Positions 1 to 10,513 are shown, counted from the first letter of the stretch. The stretch is DNA of 64,000 bases from Lampris incognitus (GCF_029633865.1 NC_079223.1:32676923-32740922); one strand, 5' to 3'. Notes: generated from the letters alone by a model not told the origin. Made by a program: numbers and translations.

Positions 1-137
1 GGGGAAGTTGCATTTTGTATTTACGCCCCAAGTAGATGGAACACCCTGCCTGAGGACCTGAGAGAGGCCCCCACACTGGACACATTTAAAAGTAGGTTAA
101 AACCTTACTTTTTAAAACAGCCTATGGCTAAGTTCTT

Positions 138-209
<72 letters not shown>

Positions 210-462
210 GTATATTTTCCTATTTTTATATATTGTACTCCAATTGTTGTTACTTTCAATTAATCCGTTTTTGTGGCATTTTTATCTATTTTACTAACTC
301 AGTTTTAAACGTGTCTGTACTTTTATTTAAAAAAAATTGTCTGTACTTTTATCTACCTTATTTTATGCTTTTATAATGCTTTTTTTTCCTCTTATCTTTT
401 GCCTGTAAAGCACTTTGAATGACCTCTGTGATAAGGTGCTATACAAGTAAACTTGCCTTGCC
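1..462 (+). mobile_element. L2-like LINE, 3' end
   Basis: The first 130 bases encode the end of a non-LTR reverse transcriptase (a 'W-N-x-L-P-E-D-L-R' stretch followed by 'F-K-S-R-L-K'), as in fish L2-type LINEs. A (GT)n tract follows, then a 3' tail with a 'GTGCTATACAAGTAAACTTG' type end at about 438-457. The same kind of tail closes the LINE ending near 5791. The copy is cut by the window start. Confidence 0.75.
139..206. repeat. (GT)n microsatellite in LINE 3' region
   Basis: About 34 uninterrupted GT units. They separate the LINE coding end from its 3' tail, so the array expanded inside the retroelement copy. Confidence 0.95.
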
Positions 463-839
463 TACAGATGGAGAGTACACTGTCACTTCACAGGGCAATG
501 CGTTCTGCCACTTTTTGCTTTGCATATTTCCTTAGCTCTGACATGTGCCTCTTCCCATCGCTGCTGATGAACCGCAAGTCAGTCAAGTTTCCTATCTCCA
601 GGAAGTTCATTTGCAAGAAAGTGCATCAACTGGAAGATGTGGTTCCACCCCATTGAGTAAATAACATGGGGAGTTGTTGCCTCCTGACTAGATTGCTTGT
701 GTTGTACACGGTGCCAGTGTGTGCGGCGAGCCGTCTGTCAGGTTTGTTTGGCGTAGGTTGTTATTGTTCTGTTTTGCCACATATGCTGTCATGATGTCTT
801 TGCTCTACTCGTATATGATCGCCAAGCGCTTCTCAATAT
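463..839. other. No recognised feature
   Basis: Unique-looking sequence between two LINE copies. A 67-codon open frame here has no recognisable motif. The 5' part of the next LINE may begin inside it. Confidence 0.4.
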
Positions 840-1826
840 CTGAGCGTCCCATGAGTTGCTGTTAAAGCACAATTTGGGAGATCCATCTTCAAACCTTCCT
901 CCATTGCTATCGGCTATACCGGCATACCTGTGCCGCCCACCTTGTGTCATTCCCCGTAGGAAGCACCCTAGAAGACAGGGAAAGTGGGGTGGTGTTCGGG
1001 TGAAAATCGAGGCTTACCTAACATCCTCCCATGGAAATGATCCTCACCTCCTTCACAGTGGATATCACTTTTTTCCGATTTGATTGATCCTGCCTGTTGT
1101 TCTAGGCCAACATCAATTGCCGGTGGAGGCTCCTCTTCCCAGACAGACGCGAGCCCGCAGAGGTGGCGTGGATTACAGGAACCTTCGCCCACTGGATTGT
1201 GCACCAGCATCGGACAAAGATGAGATTACTGTCCGTCTGCCCCTCATCAATGCTAGATCGCTAGCTAATAAGACATCCCTGCTTAATGACTTCTTTACCT
1301 CTCAGGAATTGGATTTTATGTTTCTGATGGAGACCTGGCTTCACGTTGGTGAGTTCACCCCATTTTCTTAACTCCTTCCCCCTGACTGTTTATTCATCAG
1401 CTCGCCTCGGACCACTGGCAAAGGTGGAGGTCTAACTTCTGTATTTAAATCCAGCTTCCACTGCCAACAGACTGTCTGTCAGCTTCTCCAGCTTCGAGCT
1501 GCAACTTTTTGAAATAAAGTGTAATTGTCCCGTGCTGTGCACAGTGGTCCCGTGCTGTGCAGTGGTCTGCCGCCCACCACACTTCATTCAGGAATTTACA
1601 GACTTTGTGGCGGGGACTATAGTGAACTACGACAGTTTCTTAATTGTCGGTGATTTTAATATCCATGTCTGTTGTGAATCTCACTCAATTGGTGACTGGC
1701 CCGACGCATGAGAAGGGTCACACACTGGAACTTGTGTTGGCCTTTGGTTTAAGTGTATGCATCAGTGAAATATGTGATATACGTATATCGGACCATTTGC
1801 CTGTGTTATTTAATGTGACGCTGCCT

Positions 1827-2222
1827 CATGGCCGGATTAACCCAACAGGGGGCCCCAGGGCACGCACGTCCATTGCCCCCCCCCACCCCATCAGATAGGC
1901 TACGCAAATAATACTAAACATTGTTAAATGAAAACGAATGCAAATAGCCAACATGGTAGTCGACGCTATGCCAATCTGCATCAATAGAGACTTTGTAGCT
2001 TGGGGCTCTGCATCAGTAGAGACTGTAGCTTGGGGCCCCCGCATCAATAGAGACAAGCTTGGGCCCTGCATTGCAACACAAGGTTGGAACAAACGTCCCT
2101 TGTAGGATATGATTGGGGATCCCTACTATACGTGAACACAATACCCCTGACCTTTTGGGGCCCCTCGTGGTCCGGGGCCCCGGGGCACTCGCCCGGCATA
2201 CCCGGTCTATAATCCAGCCTTG
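1827..2222. mobile_element. Non-autonomous hAT-like MITE
   Basis: A 396-bp non-coding insertion in the LINE. The ends are CATGGCCGGATTA and, inverted, CAAGGCTGGATTA (11 of 13 identical). It is flanked by an exact 8-bp duplication CGCTGCCT (1819-1826 and 2223-2230), the duplication length of hAT elements. Inside, about 1977-2070 holds three tandem units of roughly 30-35 bp sharing 'GCATCAATAGAGAC' and 'AGCTTGGG'. Confidence 0.85.
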
Positions 2223-4356
2223 CGCTGCCTTGTTCTCAGGTTAAATCGTGCGCCCCGGCACGCTCCCTGTGCACAATTAACCCTTTGATGGCGTCTCAGT
2301 TTTCTGTTGCTCTTAAAGATTCTATGCTTCACACCCTAGATGACTCTTGTAATCTCAGTGCTGATGACATTACCACTCTTTTTAGCTCTACCTGCACTGA
2401 CATACTGGACTTGGTTGCTCCTGTTGCAACCAAATGCCCTAAACCAGTGACAGAACCATGGCTCAATGATACCACCCACGTTCTTAGATACACATGTAGA
2501 CGCGCTGAGAGAAAGTGGAAGAAAGACAAACTTCATGTTTCCTTAGGAATTCTAAGAGACTGTTTATCAGAGTAACAGAGAGCCATTAAATCTGCAAAAA
2601 CACAGTTTCTATCAAACCTTGTGTCCAAGAATTGTCATAGGCTCAGGTTCTTTTTAATACTTTTAACTCTTATAAATCCATGCGATTCTCCTTGCATTGT
2701 GCCAACACCCACACTCTGTGAAGAATTTCTTAAATTTTTTTACAGATAAGATCTCTGCTATTAGGACCTCACCATCTTCTTTGGCCTCAGATCCTGTTTA
2801 TTCTATGTGCCCAACTGTCTTAGAGCAGTTTGAGCTCATGTCCCTCTCCTTTATATCTGAGGTAGTTAACCATTTGAGGCCTTCACATTGCCCCCTTGAC
2901 AGTATTCCATCCAGACTGTTAAAGGATGTTTTCACTACTGTTGGGTCTTGTATTGTATATTTGATAAACACCCCTCTTCTCTCAAGGTGTGTTCCAGCTG
3001 CTTTCAAACATGCTGTAGTACAACCCCTCATCAAAAACAGCAACGTTGATCCCTCTGTTCTTTCTAATTTTAGGCCAATTTCTAAGCTGCCTTTTCTTTC
3101 AAAAGTCTTAGAGAACACAGTTTATGTACAATTACAAACGCACCTAGAAATTAATAGCATTTCTGAAAAGTTCCAGTCTGGTTTCAAATCATGTCACAGC
3201 ACTGAAACAGCCCTTTTAAGAGTTTTTAATTATCTTCTTTTAACTATGGACTCTGGGAACTCTGCTCTTCCAGGGCTTTTGGACCTGACTGCTGGCTTCA
3301 ACACGGTTGCCCATAATATTCTTTTATCATGTCTTGAACTGTGTGTAGGCATTAAAGGCACTGCCCTAGAATGGTTCAAGTCTTATCTGTCAAATAGAAG
3401 CGTTTCTGTCCATATAGACCAATTCTCTCCAGCTGCAGCCCCACTTAACTGTGGGGTCCCTCAAGGCTCCATTTTGGGCCCCATTCTCTTCTCATTGTAC
3501 ATACTGCCCTTAGGGTCAATTTTTAAAAAAAAAAACATAAGTCTTTTCATTGTTTTGCTGATGATTTGCAAATCTATCTGCCTATAAAACAAACAGCAGA
3601 GATTCTATACAGGCTTTGCTTAGTTGTTTCAAGGATGTCAACACATGGATGGAGTTAAACTTCCTGAAACTAAATCAAAATAAGACTGAAATTATTGTAT
3701 ATGGACAACCTGATCTTTTGGATGGTTATGATAGCGCTCTTGGCCCTTTAGCTTCCTACAATCACTCTTCTGTTAGGAATCTTGGTGTGCGTTTGGACAG
3801 CTCTTTTAACTTTGAAATAAGCTAAGTAGTTAAAACAATTTTTTTCAATTGCAACTTCTGGGGAAAAGTACAGGCCTACCTCCCTGCAAATGATCTTGAA
3901 AGGGTAATCCATGCATTTATTACCTCTAGTTTGGATTATTGTAATTCATTGTATGTTGGTGTAGCTCAGTCGTCACTTCATCACCTGCAGCTTGTACAAA
4001 AATGCAGCTGCTCGCCTTCTGACAGGAAAGAAACAACGTGACCACATAATGTCTGTACTGGCCTCCCTTCATTGGCTTCCTGTCTATTTTAGGATCCAGT
4101 TTAAGATTGTATTACTTGTTTTTACATCTTTAAATGGGCTGGCACCATCTTATTTATCTAAGCTAATACATCATCATACACCAGTCAGAGCACTCAGGTC
4201 AACAAACAAGATGCTCTTACATGTTCTGAGATCTAGGCTTAAGAATAGGGGCGGCAGAACCTTTGCATTGGCTGCCCCTGATCTCTGGAACAACTTACCA
4301 GTACACATAAGATCTGCTCAGACCCTAGAGACTTTTAAATCTTTGTTAAAGACCTA

Positions 4357-5553
4357 CACTACCGTTCAAAAGTTTGGGATCACCCAAACAATTTTGTGTT
4401 TTCCATGAAAAGTCACACTTATTCACCACCATATGTTGTGAAATGAATAGAAAATAGAGTCAAGACATTGACAAGGTTAGAAATAATGATTTGTATTTGA
4501 AATAAGATTTTTTTTACATCAAACTTTGCTTTCGTCAAAGAATCCTCCATTTGCAGCAATTACAGCATTGCAGACCTTTGGCATTCTAGCTGTTAATTTG
4601 TTGAGGTAATCTGGAGAAATTGCACCCCACGCTTCCAGAAGCAGCTCCCACAAGTTGGATTGGTTGGATGGGCACTTCTTTGAGCAGATTGAGTTTCTGG
4701 AGCATCACATTTGTGGGGTCAATTAAACGCTCAAAATGGCCAGAAAAAGAGAACTTTCATCTGAAACTCGACAGTCTATTCTTGTTCTTAGAAATGAAGG
4801 CTATTCCATGCGAGAAATTGCTAAGAAATTGAAGATTTCCTACACCGGTGTGTACTACTCCCTTCAGAGGACAGCACAAACAGGCTCTAACCAGAGTAGA
4901 AAAAGAAGTGGGAGGCCGCGTTGCACAACTGAGCAAGAAGATAAGTACATTAGAGTCTCTAGTTTGAGAAACAGACGCCTCACAGGTCCCCAACTGGCAT
5001 CTTCATTAAATAGTACCTGTTAGAGCCTGTTTGTGCTGTCCTCTGAAGGGAGTAGTACACACTGGTGTAGGAAATCTTCAATTTCTTAGCAATTTCTCGC
5101 ATGGAATAGCCTTCATTTCTAAGAACAAGAATAGACTATCGAGTTTCAGATGAAAGTTCTCTTTTTCTGGCCATTTTGAGCGTTTAATTGACCCCACAAA
5201 TGTGATGCTCCAGAAACTCAATCTGCTCAAAGAAGTGCCCATCCAACCAATCCAACTTGTGGGAGCTGCTTCTGGAAGCGTGGGGTGCAATTTCTCCAGA
5301 TTACCTCAACAAATTAACAGCTAGAATGCCAAAGGTCTGCAATGCTGTAATTGCTGCAAATGGAGGATTCTTTGACGAAAGCAAAGTTTGATGTAAAAAA
5401 AATCTTATTTCAAATACAAATCATTATTTCTAACCTTGTCAATGTCTTGACTCTATTTTCTATTCATTTCACAACATATGGTGGTGAATAAGTGTGACTT
5501 TTCATGGAAAACACGAAATTGTTTGGGTGATCCCAAACTTTTGAACGGTAGTG
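4357..5553. mobile_element. Tc1-like fold-back element
   Basis: A 1197-bp element with ends CACTACCGTTCAAAAGTTTG in inverted orientation and a duplicated TA (4355-4356, 5554-5555). The arms 4357-4891 and 5019-5553 are near-identical reverse complements. The left arm includes the 5' region and the start of a Tc1 transposase (ATG at 4736, 'MARKREL', with a helix-turn-helix 'SMREIAKKLKISYTGVYYSL'). The 127-bp centre continues that reading frame ('SGRPRCTTEQEDKYI') before sequence turns back on itself. There is no catalytic domain and no second half of the transposon. It sits in a TAC codon of the LINE C-terminus. Confidence 0.93.
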
Positions 5554-5796
5554 TACCTCTTCTCACTGGCATTCAATTTAAGTTGAGCTTGACACCGTAA
5601 TTTTATTGGGCAAATATACTCGTATGTTTTATTGTTTACATTTTATACTCTTTATTTTATTATGTCTTCTTTACATCTATTTTTATATTCATATGTGTCA
5701 CTTATTTTATATTGTATTTTACGCTTGTGCAGCACTTTGGTTCAACTGTGATTGTTTTAAATGTGCTATATAAATAAACTTGACTTGACTTGTAAT

Positions 5797-5851
5797 AACT
5801 CTCAGATGTATGTCGCTTTGGGTAAAAGCGTCTGCTAGATGAAAGTGTAAA
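5797..5851 (+). mobile_element. SINE 3' fragment
   Basis: Contains 'GTCGCTTTGGGTAAAAGCG' followed by 'TCTGCTAGATGAA', a widespread fish SINE/LINE 3' tail. A fuller copy of the same tail is at 40895-40939. Confidence 0.6.
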
Positions 5852-6815
5852 TTTCTCAGTACTCGCATAAGCTGAATTGAAATTTGTCCTCTGGGGTGTC
5901 AGCTCTCGGCAGTTCAACAGCAACCAGAGTGGTGAGCCTCCTCAAAAATCCTCCGCAGCAGGATAAATACGAGACACTCGAGGCTCACCTGTTGAAAACG
6001 TTTTAACTTTCTGACGCTGAGCGGGTCAGCCGGCTTTTCTCTCTACAAAGCCTCGGTGACAGTAAGCCGTCTGAACGTATGGACAGGATGCTGGATCTCC
6101 TTGGGGAGCACAAGCCCGACCTCCTCTTCATCTAACTGTTTCTGCGACAGCTGCCTTCTCAGGTACGGGCTGCTTTAGCCAACACCGCCATCACTGACTG
6201 TCGTGCTCTGGCCGAGGAGGATGATAAATTTTTCCTGGCTGGTCGTTTTTTCCTGCCCAAACATTTCCACCACTGCCTGGAGACACAAAAGTTGCGGCCG
6301 CAGCTGCAGCTCCTCAACGGCGACAGGACCACGGCCTGTGTTTTTACCACGCAAAGTTTGGACCCAAGGCCAAGTGGTGCCGATCTCCACGCAGTTTCAG
6401 CGCGGGCGGGAAACGCCAGATTTTGTGGCGTCGGCGGTGATTTCCCGCAATACGAACTGCGCTTCTGTCTAGGCGAACCAAGCCGAGGCGGACGACTCTC
6501 AGAACTGCTTGCAGAACTGCTGCAGCTTGAGAGAAACTGCATTAGTCGTCATGTTCAGAAAGAGTTGTCTCTGGAAACGTCCAGCAGACAAACGTCGGGG
6601 TCACTGTTATGTCTGCACACATCGACAGTGCCGCATTTGAGTTGGCGCTGTTCTATTGTGCTGGGATCGATTGGTGATGCCTGCGGGCTCTGGGTTGTTT
6701 GATCGGGTCTGCCTGTGACGCTGTGTCAGTAAGAATAAAGAATGCAACGCATAGATTGTGTCGAGCGACAGCGCTGTGTCCTGATTTCTAAACACAATAG
6801 TCACCATTGTAAAAA
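5852..6815 (+). pseudogene. Ty3/gypsy-type gag remnant
   Basis: Frames around 5930-6480 give stretches typical of a fish gypsy-type gag/capsid: a leucine-rich start, 'ERVSRLFSLQSLGD', 'FLRQLPSQVRAALANT', then a 'CFYHAKFG' segment. They are broken by stops near 6005 and 6134 and by frameshifts. No protease, RT or zinc knuckle is visible. An AATAAA at 6734-6739 in the following sequence could belong to a degraded LTR. It is an old, inactive fragment. Confidence 0.65.
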
Positions 6816-7087
6816 TTGCAGGAAATTACAGTCGGCCAATTTCTCTCATTGACTACACGAACACGTGTCTCTCTTTTTTTTTTTGTATCAACCAACAGCG
6901 AGAGCAACATGGCGCTGCTCCAACAACCATCGTCGTCGCTCCACCCTCAATCCGGAAACACTCTCTTAAAGCGATCGTGGCTACCTACCTACCGCAGAAC
7001 AGATTATGGTGAATTATGGTGAATTATGTCCATAGAGTCCGCTACACCTCCACATTTAGCCCTTCTTATACACTAGCAAAAAGACGT

Positions 7088-7600
7088 GAAAGTCAGTCTA
7101 CTTAAAGCAGTCGACTGGCCAGTGTTGTCATATGGAGCTGAAAGTTGGACATCGAAGAAAGCGACGGTAAACAGGATTGAGACTGCAGAGATGCTTTACC
7201 GTAGGATGCTTCGAATAAATTGAACAGAGAAACGAATGAATGCGGGCATCCTTAATGAATTAGAAACAAAAATGGGACTAATTGCACATACAACGAAAAG
7301 AAGGCTATTATTCTTTGGCGTACCTGTCGTCCAGGTGGAAGTAAATTAACGAAGACCGCGATTTTGGGAACGACACCAGCAAAGCGCAAAAGAGACCGAC
7401 CAAAAAAGCAGTATCATGATGACATCAAAGAATGGCTTAGTCTGTAAATATAGGAGGCAACAAGATCAGCTCAGGACAGAAAGAACTGGGGGAGACTTGT
7501 TTGGCAAACATGTCATCCTGATGGTGCTGGTGTGACCGGCGTACTTTTTCATTTGCGTTGTGTAGGAAAGACAGGACAACTTCTCTCATGCATGGGATCT
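7088..7600 (+). mobile_element. RTE-like LINE, RT C-terminal fragment
   Basis: Translating from about 7098 gives 'PVLSYGAESWT', 'AEMLYRRMLRI', 'RLLFFG' and, in another frame, 'KRKRDRPKKQ', the conserved tail of RTE-like reverse transcriptases. Stops at about 7219 and 7347 and shifts in frame make it a pseudo-copy. The miniature LTR element at 7605-8032 is inserted directly after it. Confidence 0.75.
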
Positions 7601-7759
7601 GTATTGTAGCGAATTCGGGGGGCAGTCCGAGATACCGTCGCCACAACCGGGACGGGAACCCGTATCTCCTGCACCGCAAGCGACAACGTTAACCAGTCGA
7701 CTAAAGGGTCCGACCCGTTAGTCAAGGACCAACGTGTCTACTTATCCATGCACGTTACA

Positions 7760-7773
7760 CTACCCCCTCCTTC
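7760..7773 (-). promoter_or_regulatory. Polypurine tract
   Basis: On the minus strand the sequence is GAAGGAGGGGGTAG, directly abutting the TGTAAC start of the 3' LTR. This is where plus-strand DNA priming would start. Confidence 0.7.
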
Positions 7774-7856
7774 GGGAAGCGCGTCCCCGCGCCTAAGCAT
7801 ATCAGCTCCTTCACGCCTCAGGGCGCATACGCTTCCGATGGCCTTACGGTCGCTCC

Positions 7857-7874
7857 ATCCCACTTCTGACACCA
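7857..7874 (-). promoter_or_regulatory. Primer binding site (tRNA-Leu type)
   Basis: On the minus strand the sequence is TGGTGTCAGAAGTGGGAT, one base after the 5' LTR. From memory of vertebrate tRNA-Leu 3' ends (ATCCCACTTCTGACA plus CCA) this is an 18-of-18 complement. Confidence 0.75.
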
Positions 7875-7919
7875 ATGTAGCGAATTCGGGGGACAACGCA
7901 ACCACAGGAACTGCCGCGG

Positions 7920-7980
7920 CCGGAAAGCGAACCCGTATCGCCCGCACCGCAGGAGACATCGCTAACCGCTCGACTAAAGG
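7920..7980 (-). promoter_or_regulatory. tRNA-like A and B boxes inside the LTR
   Basis: On the minus strand TAGTCGAGCGG (7966-7976) fits the Pol III A-box consensus TRGYNNARNNG at every position. GGTTCGCTTTCC (7922-7933) differs from the B box at one key base. Spacing is about 33 bp, as in a tRNA gene. The 48428 copy has the same two boxes (TAGTCTAGCGG, GGTTCGCTTCC). Confidence 0.6.
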
Positions 7981-8104
7981 GTCAGACCCGTTAGTCAAGG
8001 ACCAACGTGTCTACTTATCCATGCACGTTACAGTATTCTGTCGCTGTCGCCTGTCGCATATAAACAAAACAGGACAGGTTTCAGGAAACTCCAGATCAGC
8101 TCCT

Positions 8105-8580
8105 GCTGTAGCCTACGCAAGAACTGGGACCCACATTAGACATAAGACACATTAGGAATGGATAAAATAAATGACAGGGGCAGACAAAAATGAACACATA
8201 CCGCTTTCTACATGTCCATAGCGGGAAAGAGGCAGAGGTCAGGGGGCACATACGTTTTGGGGCCACTAACAGGAAATGAGGTCACAACAGGGCGGGCTAC
8301 TATAAGCGTTTCCTGATGATATAATAAAATAATAATGTTAGCAATGAAAATAATAATAGTAATCATGTGGTGATACTTTGTGTAATTATACAACATATTT
8401 TGGTTATGACATTTTTAACCATGCTACACTGGCAACCCTCGCTAACGAGGAAGCCCTGAATAAGAAGATACACTAGCAGCAGTGGGCGGGGTCAAAACCA
8501 GTTCCAGGTTCCGTTAGCTATTAGCCATAGGGTGTTTTAGACTTATAGATTTATAAAATGTTATAGACTGGAAAGGGAGA
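8105..8580. other. No recognised feature
   Basis: AT-rich sequence with no gene, splice or repeat signal that I can name. Confidence 0.4.
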
Positions 8581-8584
8581 CCGT

Positions 8585-8770
8585 TTCCTATAATAATAAT
8601 AATAAATTAAACTTATATAGCACTTTTCTAACACTCAAAGTCGGTTTACAATAAACGGCGGTGAAACAAGACAACAGACAAATATAGCAAAAACATACAG
8701 GGGTGGATGGGAAGGGGGGGCTACAGGAGGGAGAAGCGGCAGCCACACGACGCCAGCAGCATTCTCCGAC
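8585..8770 (-). mobile_element. SINE/LINE tail with (TAA)n end
   Basis: On the minus strand it ends in 'AAAAGTGCTATATAAG' followed by (TTA)n. The body includes 'CAGGGGTGGATGGGA' and 'AGAAGCGGCAGCCAC' on the plus strand. A second copy at 63027-63215 matches along its length. Confidence 0.7.
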
Positions 8771-9369
8771 TTAAACAGATACAAAAGGGCAAGAAAATCA
8801 AAAAACAGCAGTACATCACAGGAAACAGCACAAAGACGTGATGCTGAGGCACAATGAGTCTTTCCTCGACTTTGATTTTGCAGTTGCACAACATTTTACA
8901 GTGTACAATAATATGTTTTTCATTTAAATTTCTATCTTTGTCCTTTTGTAGTACTGTATTTTTATGCAAGTGCTGAATACCGCAGACATCCAGTACTGTA
9001 TTACTTGCAGTGTTTACAGTACACAATATTTTCAGTATACTAAGTTGAGAATATACCTTTAAGAAAATGCTAAATGCATTTATTATACCAAATAAACATT
9101 TTTTTCTGTAGCTCCATGCCCTGAACTCTGTTTTCATGTTCTGATGTGGAGTATGAGGAATGTGTATATATATATCGACCGGCTGTGTCTGATCTGAAAG
9201 CACTGTTTGATTTTGCCAGAAGAGTCAGAAGTTTTGTGACTGTAGTTTGAAAAGTGGGTTCAGTGTTTACAGTTTTGAGAAAAGGGTGGACGGTTTCAAG
9301 AAGCAATTATGAAAAGCTGCAGAGTCTGCAAGCTGTTTACAAATACTTGGACTCATGTCAAAAAATTTC
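8771..9369. other. No recognised feature
   Basis: AT-rich sequence. A 160-codon minus-strand open frame (8721-9203) overlaps the SINE tail and has no domain signature. Confidence 0.4.
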
Positions 9370-9384
9370 AGTATTTCAAGTCCA

Positions 9385-9754
9385 TCCATTATCTGAACCG
9401 CTTATCCTGCTCCCAGGGTCATGGGGATGCTGGAGCCTATTAGGCGGCAGATGGGGAGACACCCTGGACAGGCCACCAGGCCATCACAGGGCCCACACAC
9501 ACACACACACATACACACACACACTCATACCTAGGGCCAATTTAGTATGGCTGAGTCACCTGACCTACATGTCTCTGGACTGTGGGAGGAAACCAGATCC
9601 CCCGGAGGAAACCCACGCAGACATGGGGAGAACATGCAAACTCGACACAGAGGACGACCCGGAATGACCCACCAAGGTTGGACTACCCCGGGGCTCAAAT
9701 CCAGGACCTTCTTGCTGTGAGGCGACCATGCTAACCACTGCGCCACCGTGCCAC
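9385..9754 (-). mobile_element. tRNA-derived SINE (family B), full length
   Basis: On the minus strand a tRNA-like head ('GGTTAGCATGGTCGCCTC', then a B-box region near 9700) leads to 'TTCTCCCCATGTCTGCG', 'GGTTTCCTCCCACAGTCC' and an 'ATGGATGGA' tail. A 15-bp duplication CAGTATTTCAAGTCC flanks it (9370-9384, 9755-9769). A (CA)n tract has grown inside. Confidence 0.88.
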
Positions 9755-10298
9755 CAGTATTTCAAGTCCTCACCTGTATTTTGATTCCATTTATACTGTT
9801 TATAATATGAAGGCATCTTAAGAAAAATTACACACACTTTGTGGCTTTACCGTTTTGCAATTGACTATGTAAGCATGGCTCCAACAGATATGAGGGAAAA
9901 GCTTTCCCACGCAAGCTTTCCCACGCCAAGTTGGCTTTCAGATTTTGCTGAATGTGCAAGTGATGTCTTCATCCTGACACGTCCAACGTTTATGCTTCTG
10001 TAATTGCATTTTAAAAGCTGTTTGGATCAATGACTTTCATTTCTGATGACCCATGAAGACATTTTATTTCCCACGTTACCGTGTGACACCATAGAACTAA
10101 CCTGGTCTGAATGGGCTGAGGATGGTGTTTCACCAACATGGGGAGGAGGTTTTCTTGAATACCTGAGCCCTGAATAACAACACGTCCCGACTATTTTAAC
10201 AGTTTCACTTTTTCTGGGCTGATAAAAGCATCCAAAGTCTTTTTATTTCATTCCAATTAGTTTTAAAAATACTAAATTAATGTTCATTTAAATGTTAT

Positions 10299-10430
10299 CC
10301 ATCCATCCATCCATTGTCTTAACCGCTTATCCTGCTCTCAGGGTCACGGGGATGCTGGAGCCTATTCCAGCAGTCATTGGGCAGCAGGCGAGGAAACACC
10401 CTGGACAGGCCGCCAGGCCATCACAGGACC
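10299..10430 (-). mobile_element. SINE family B, 5'-truncated
   Basis: Only the 3' 130 bp of family B is present ('ACCGCTTATCCTGCTCTCAG', 'CCCTGGACAGGCCGCC'). Exact 14-bp duplications CATTTAAATGTTAT lie at 10285-10298 and 10431-10444. Confidence 0.9.
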
Positions 10431-10481
10431 CATTTAAATGTTATAAGAACTAAAATAAAAAACACATTCAAAACTCGGCCT

Positions 10482-10513
<32 letters not shown>

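Larger units (their letters stand above)
840..5791 (+). mobile_element. L2/CR1-like LINE, interrupted by two transposons
   Basis: A degenerate but nearly full-length non-LTR retrotransposon. A basic 5' ORF segment (about 930-1010) precedes an AP-endonuclease start ('INARSLANK', about 1245-1275) and its end ('SDHLPV' near 1790). The reverse transcriptase (2285-3587) has 'SNFRPIS', 'GVPQGSILGP' and, after a frameshift in an A-run near 3530, 'FADDLQIY'. The C-terminal part (3992-4350) ends in a 'L-W-N-N-L-P' motif. The 3' tail at 5556-5791 ends in a 'GCTATATAAATAAACTTGAC' sequence. Removing the hAT element (1827-2222) and the Tc1 element (4357-5553) rejoins the LINE, so both inserted later. Several stops make it inactive. 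Confidence 0.9.
7605..8032 (-). mobile_element. Miniature LTR retroelement (TRIM-like)
   Basis: Two direct repeats of 155 bp (7605-7759) and 157 bp (7876-8032) flank only 116 bp. Read on the minus strand each repeat starts TGTAACGTGC and ends GAATTCGCTACA, so it has the TG...CA ends of an LTR. The interior starts one base after the 5' LTR with an 18-nt primer-binding-site candidate (7857-7874) and ends with a purine tract touching the 3' LTR (7760-7773). GTAT is duplicated outside (7601-7604, 8033-8036). There is no coding capacity. All parts of an LTR retrotransposon needed in cis are present in 428 bp, the definition of a TRIM. A chance pair of SINEs would not explain the PBS, the tract or the shared outer duplication. 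Confidence 0.85.

Noticed and set aside
143-376. Open frames made of Cys-Val, Thr-His, Glu-Arg or Ser-Leu repeats over CA/GT/GA/CT arrays (143, 10627, 11388, 18515, 21501, 23734)
   Set aside because: They are translations of microsatellites with no other coding evidence.
4736-5023. Functional Tc1 transposase gene in the fold-back element
   Set aside because: Only the DNA-binding N-terminus is present; the DDE domain is absent.
8721-9203. 160-codon minus-strand ORF
   Set aside because: Overlaps a SINE tail; composition and lack of motifs point to chance in AT-rich sequence.
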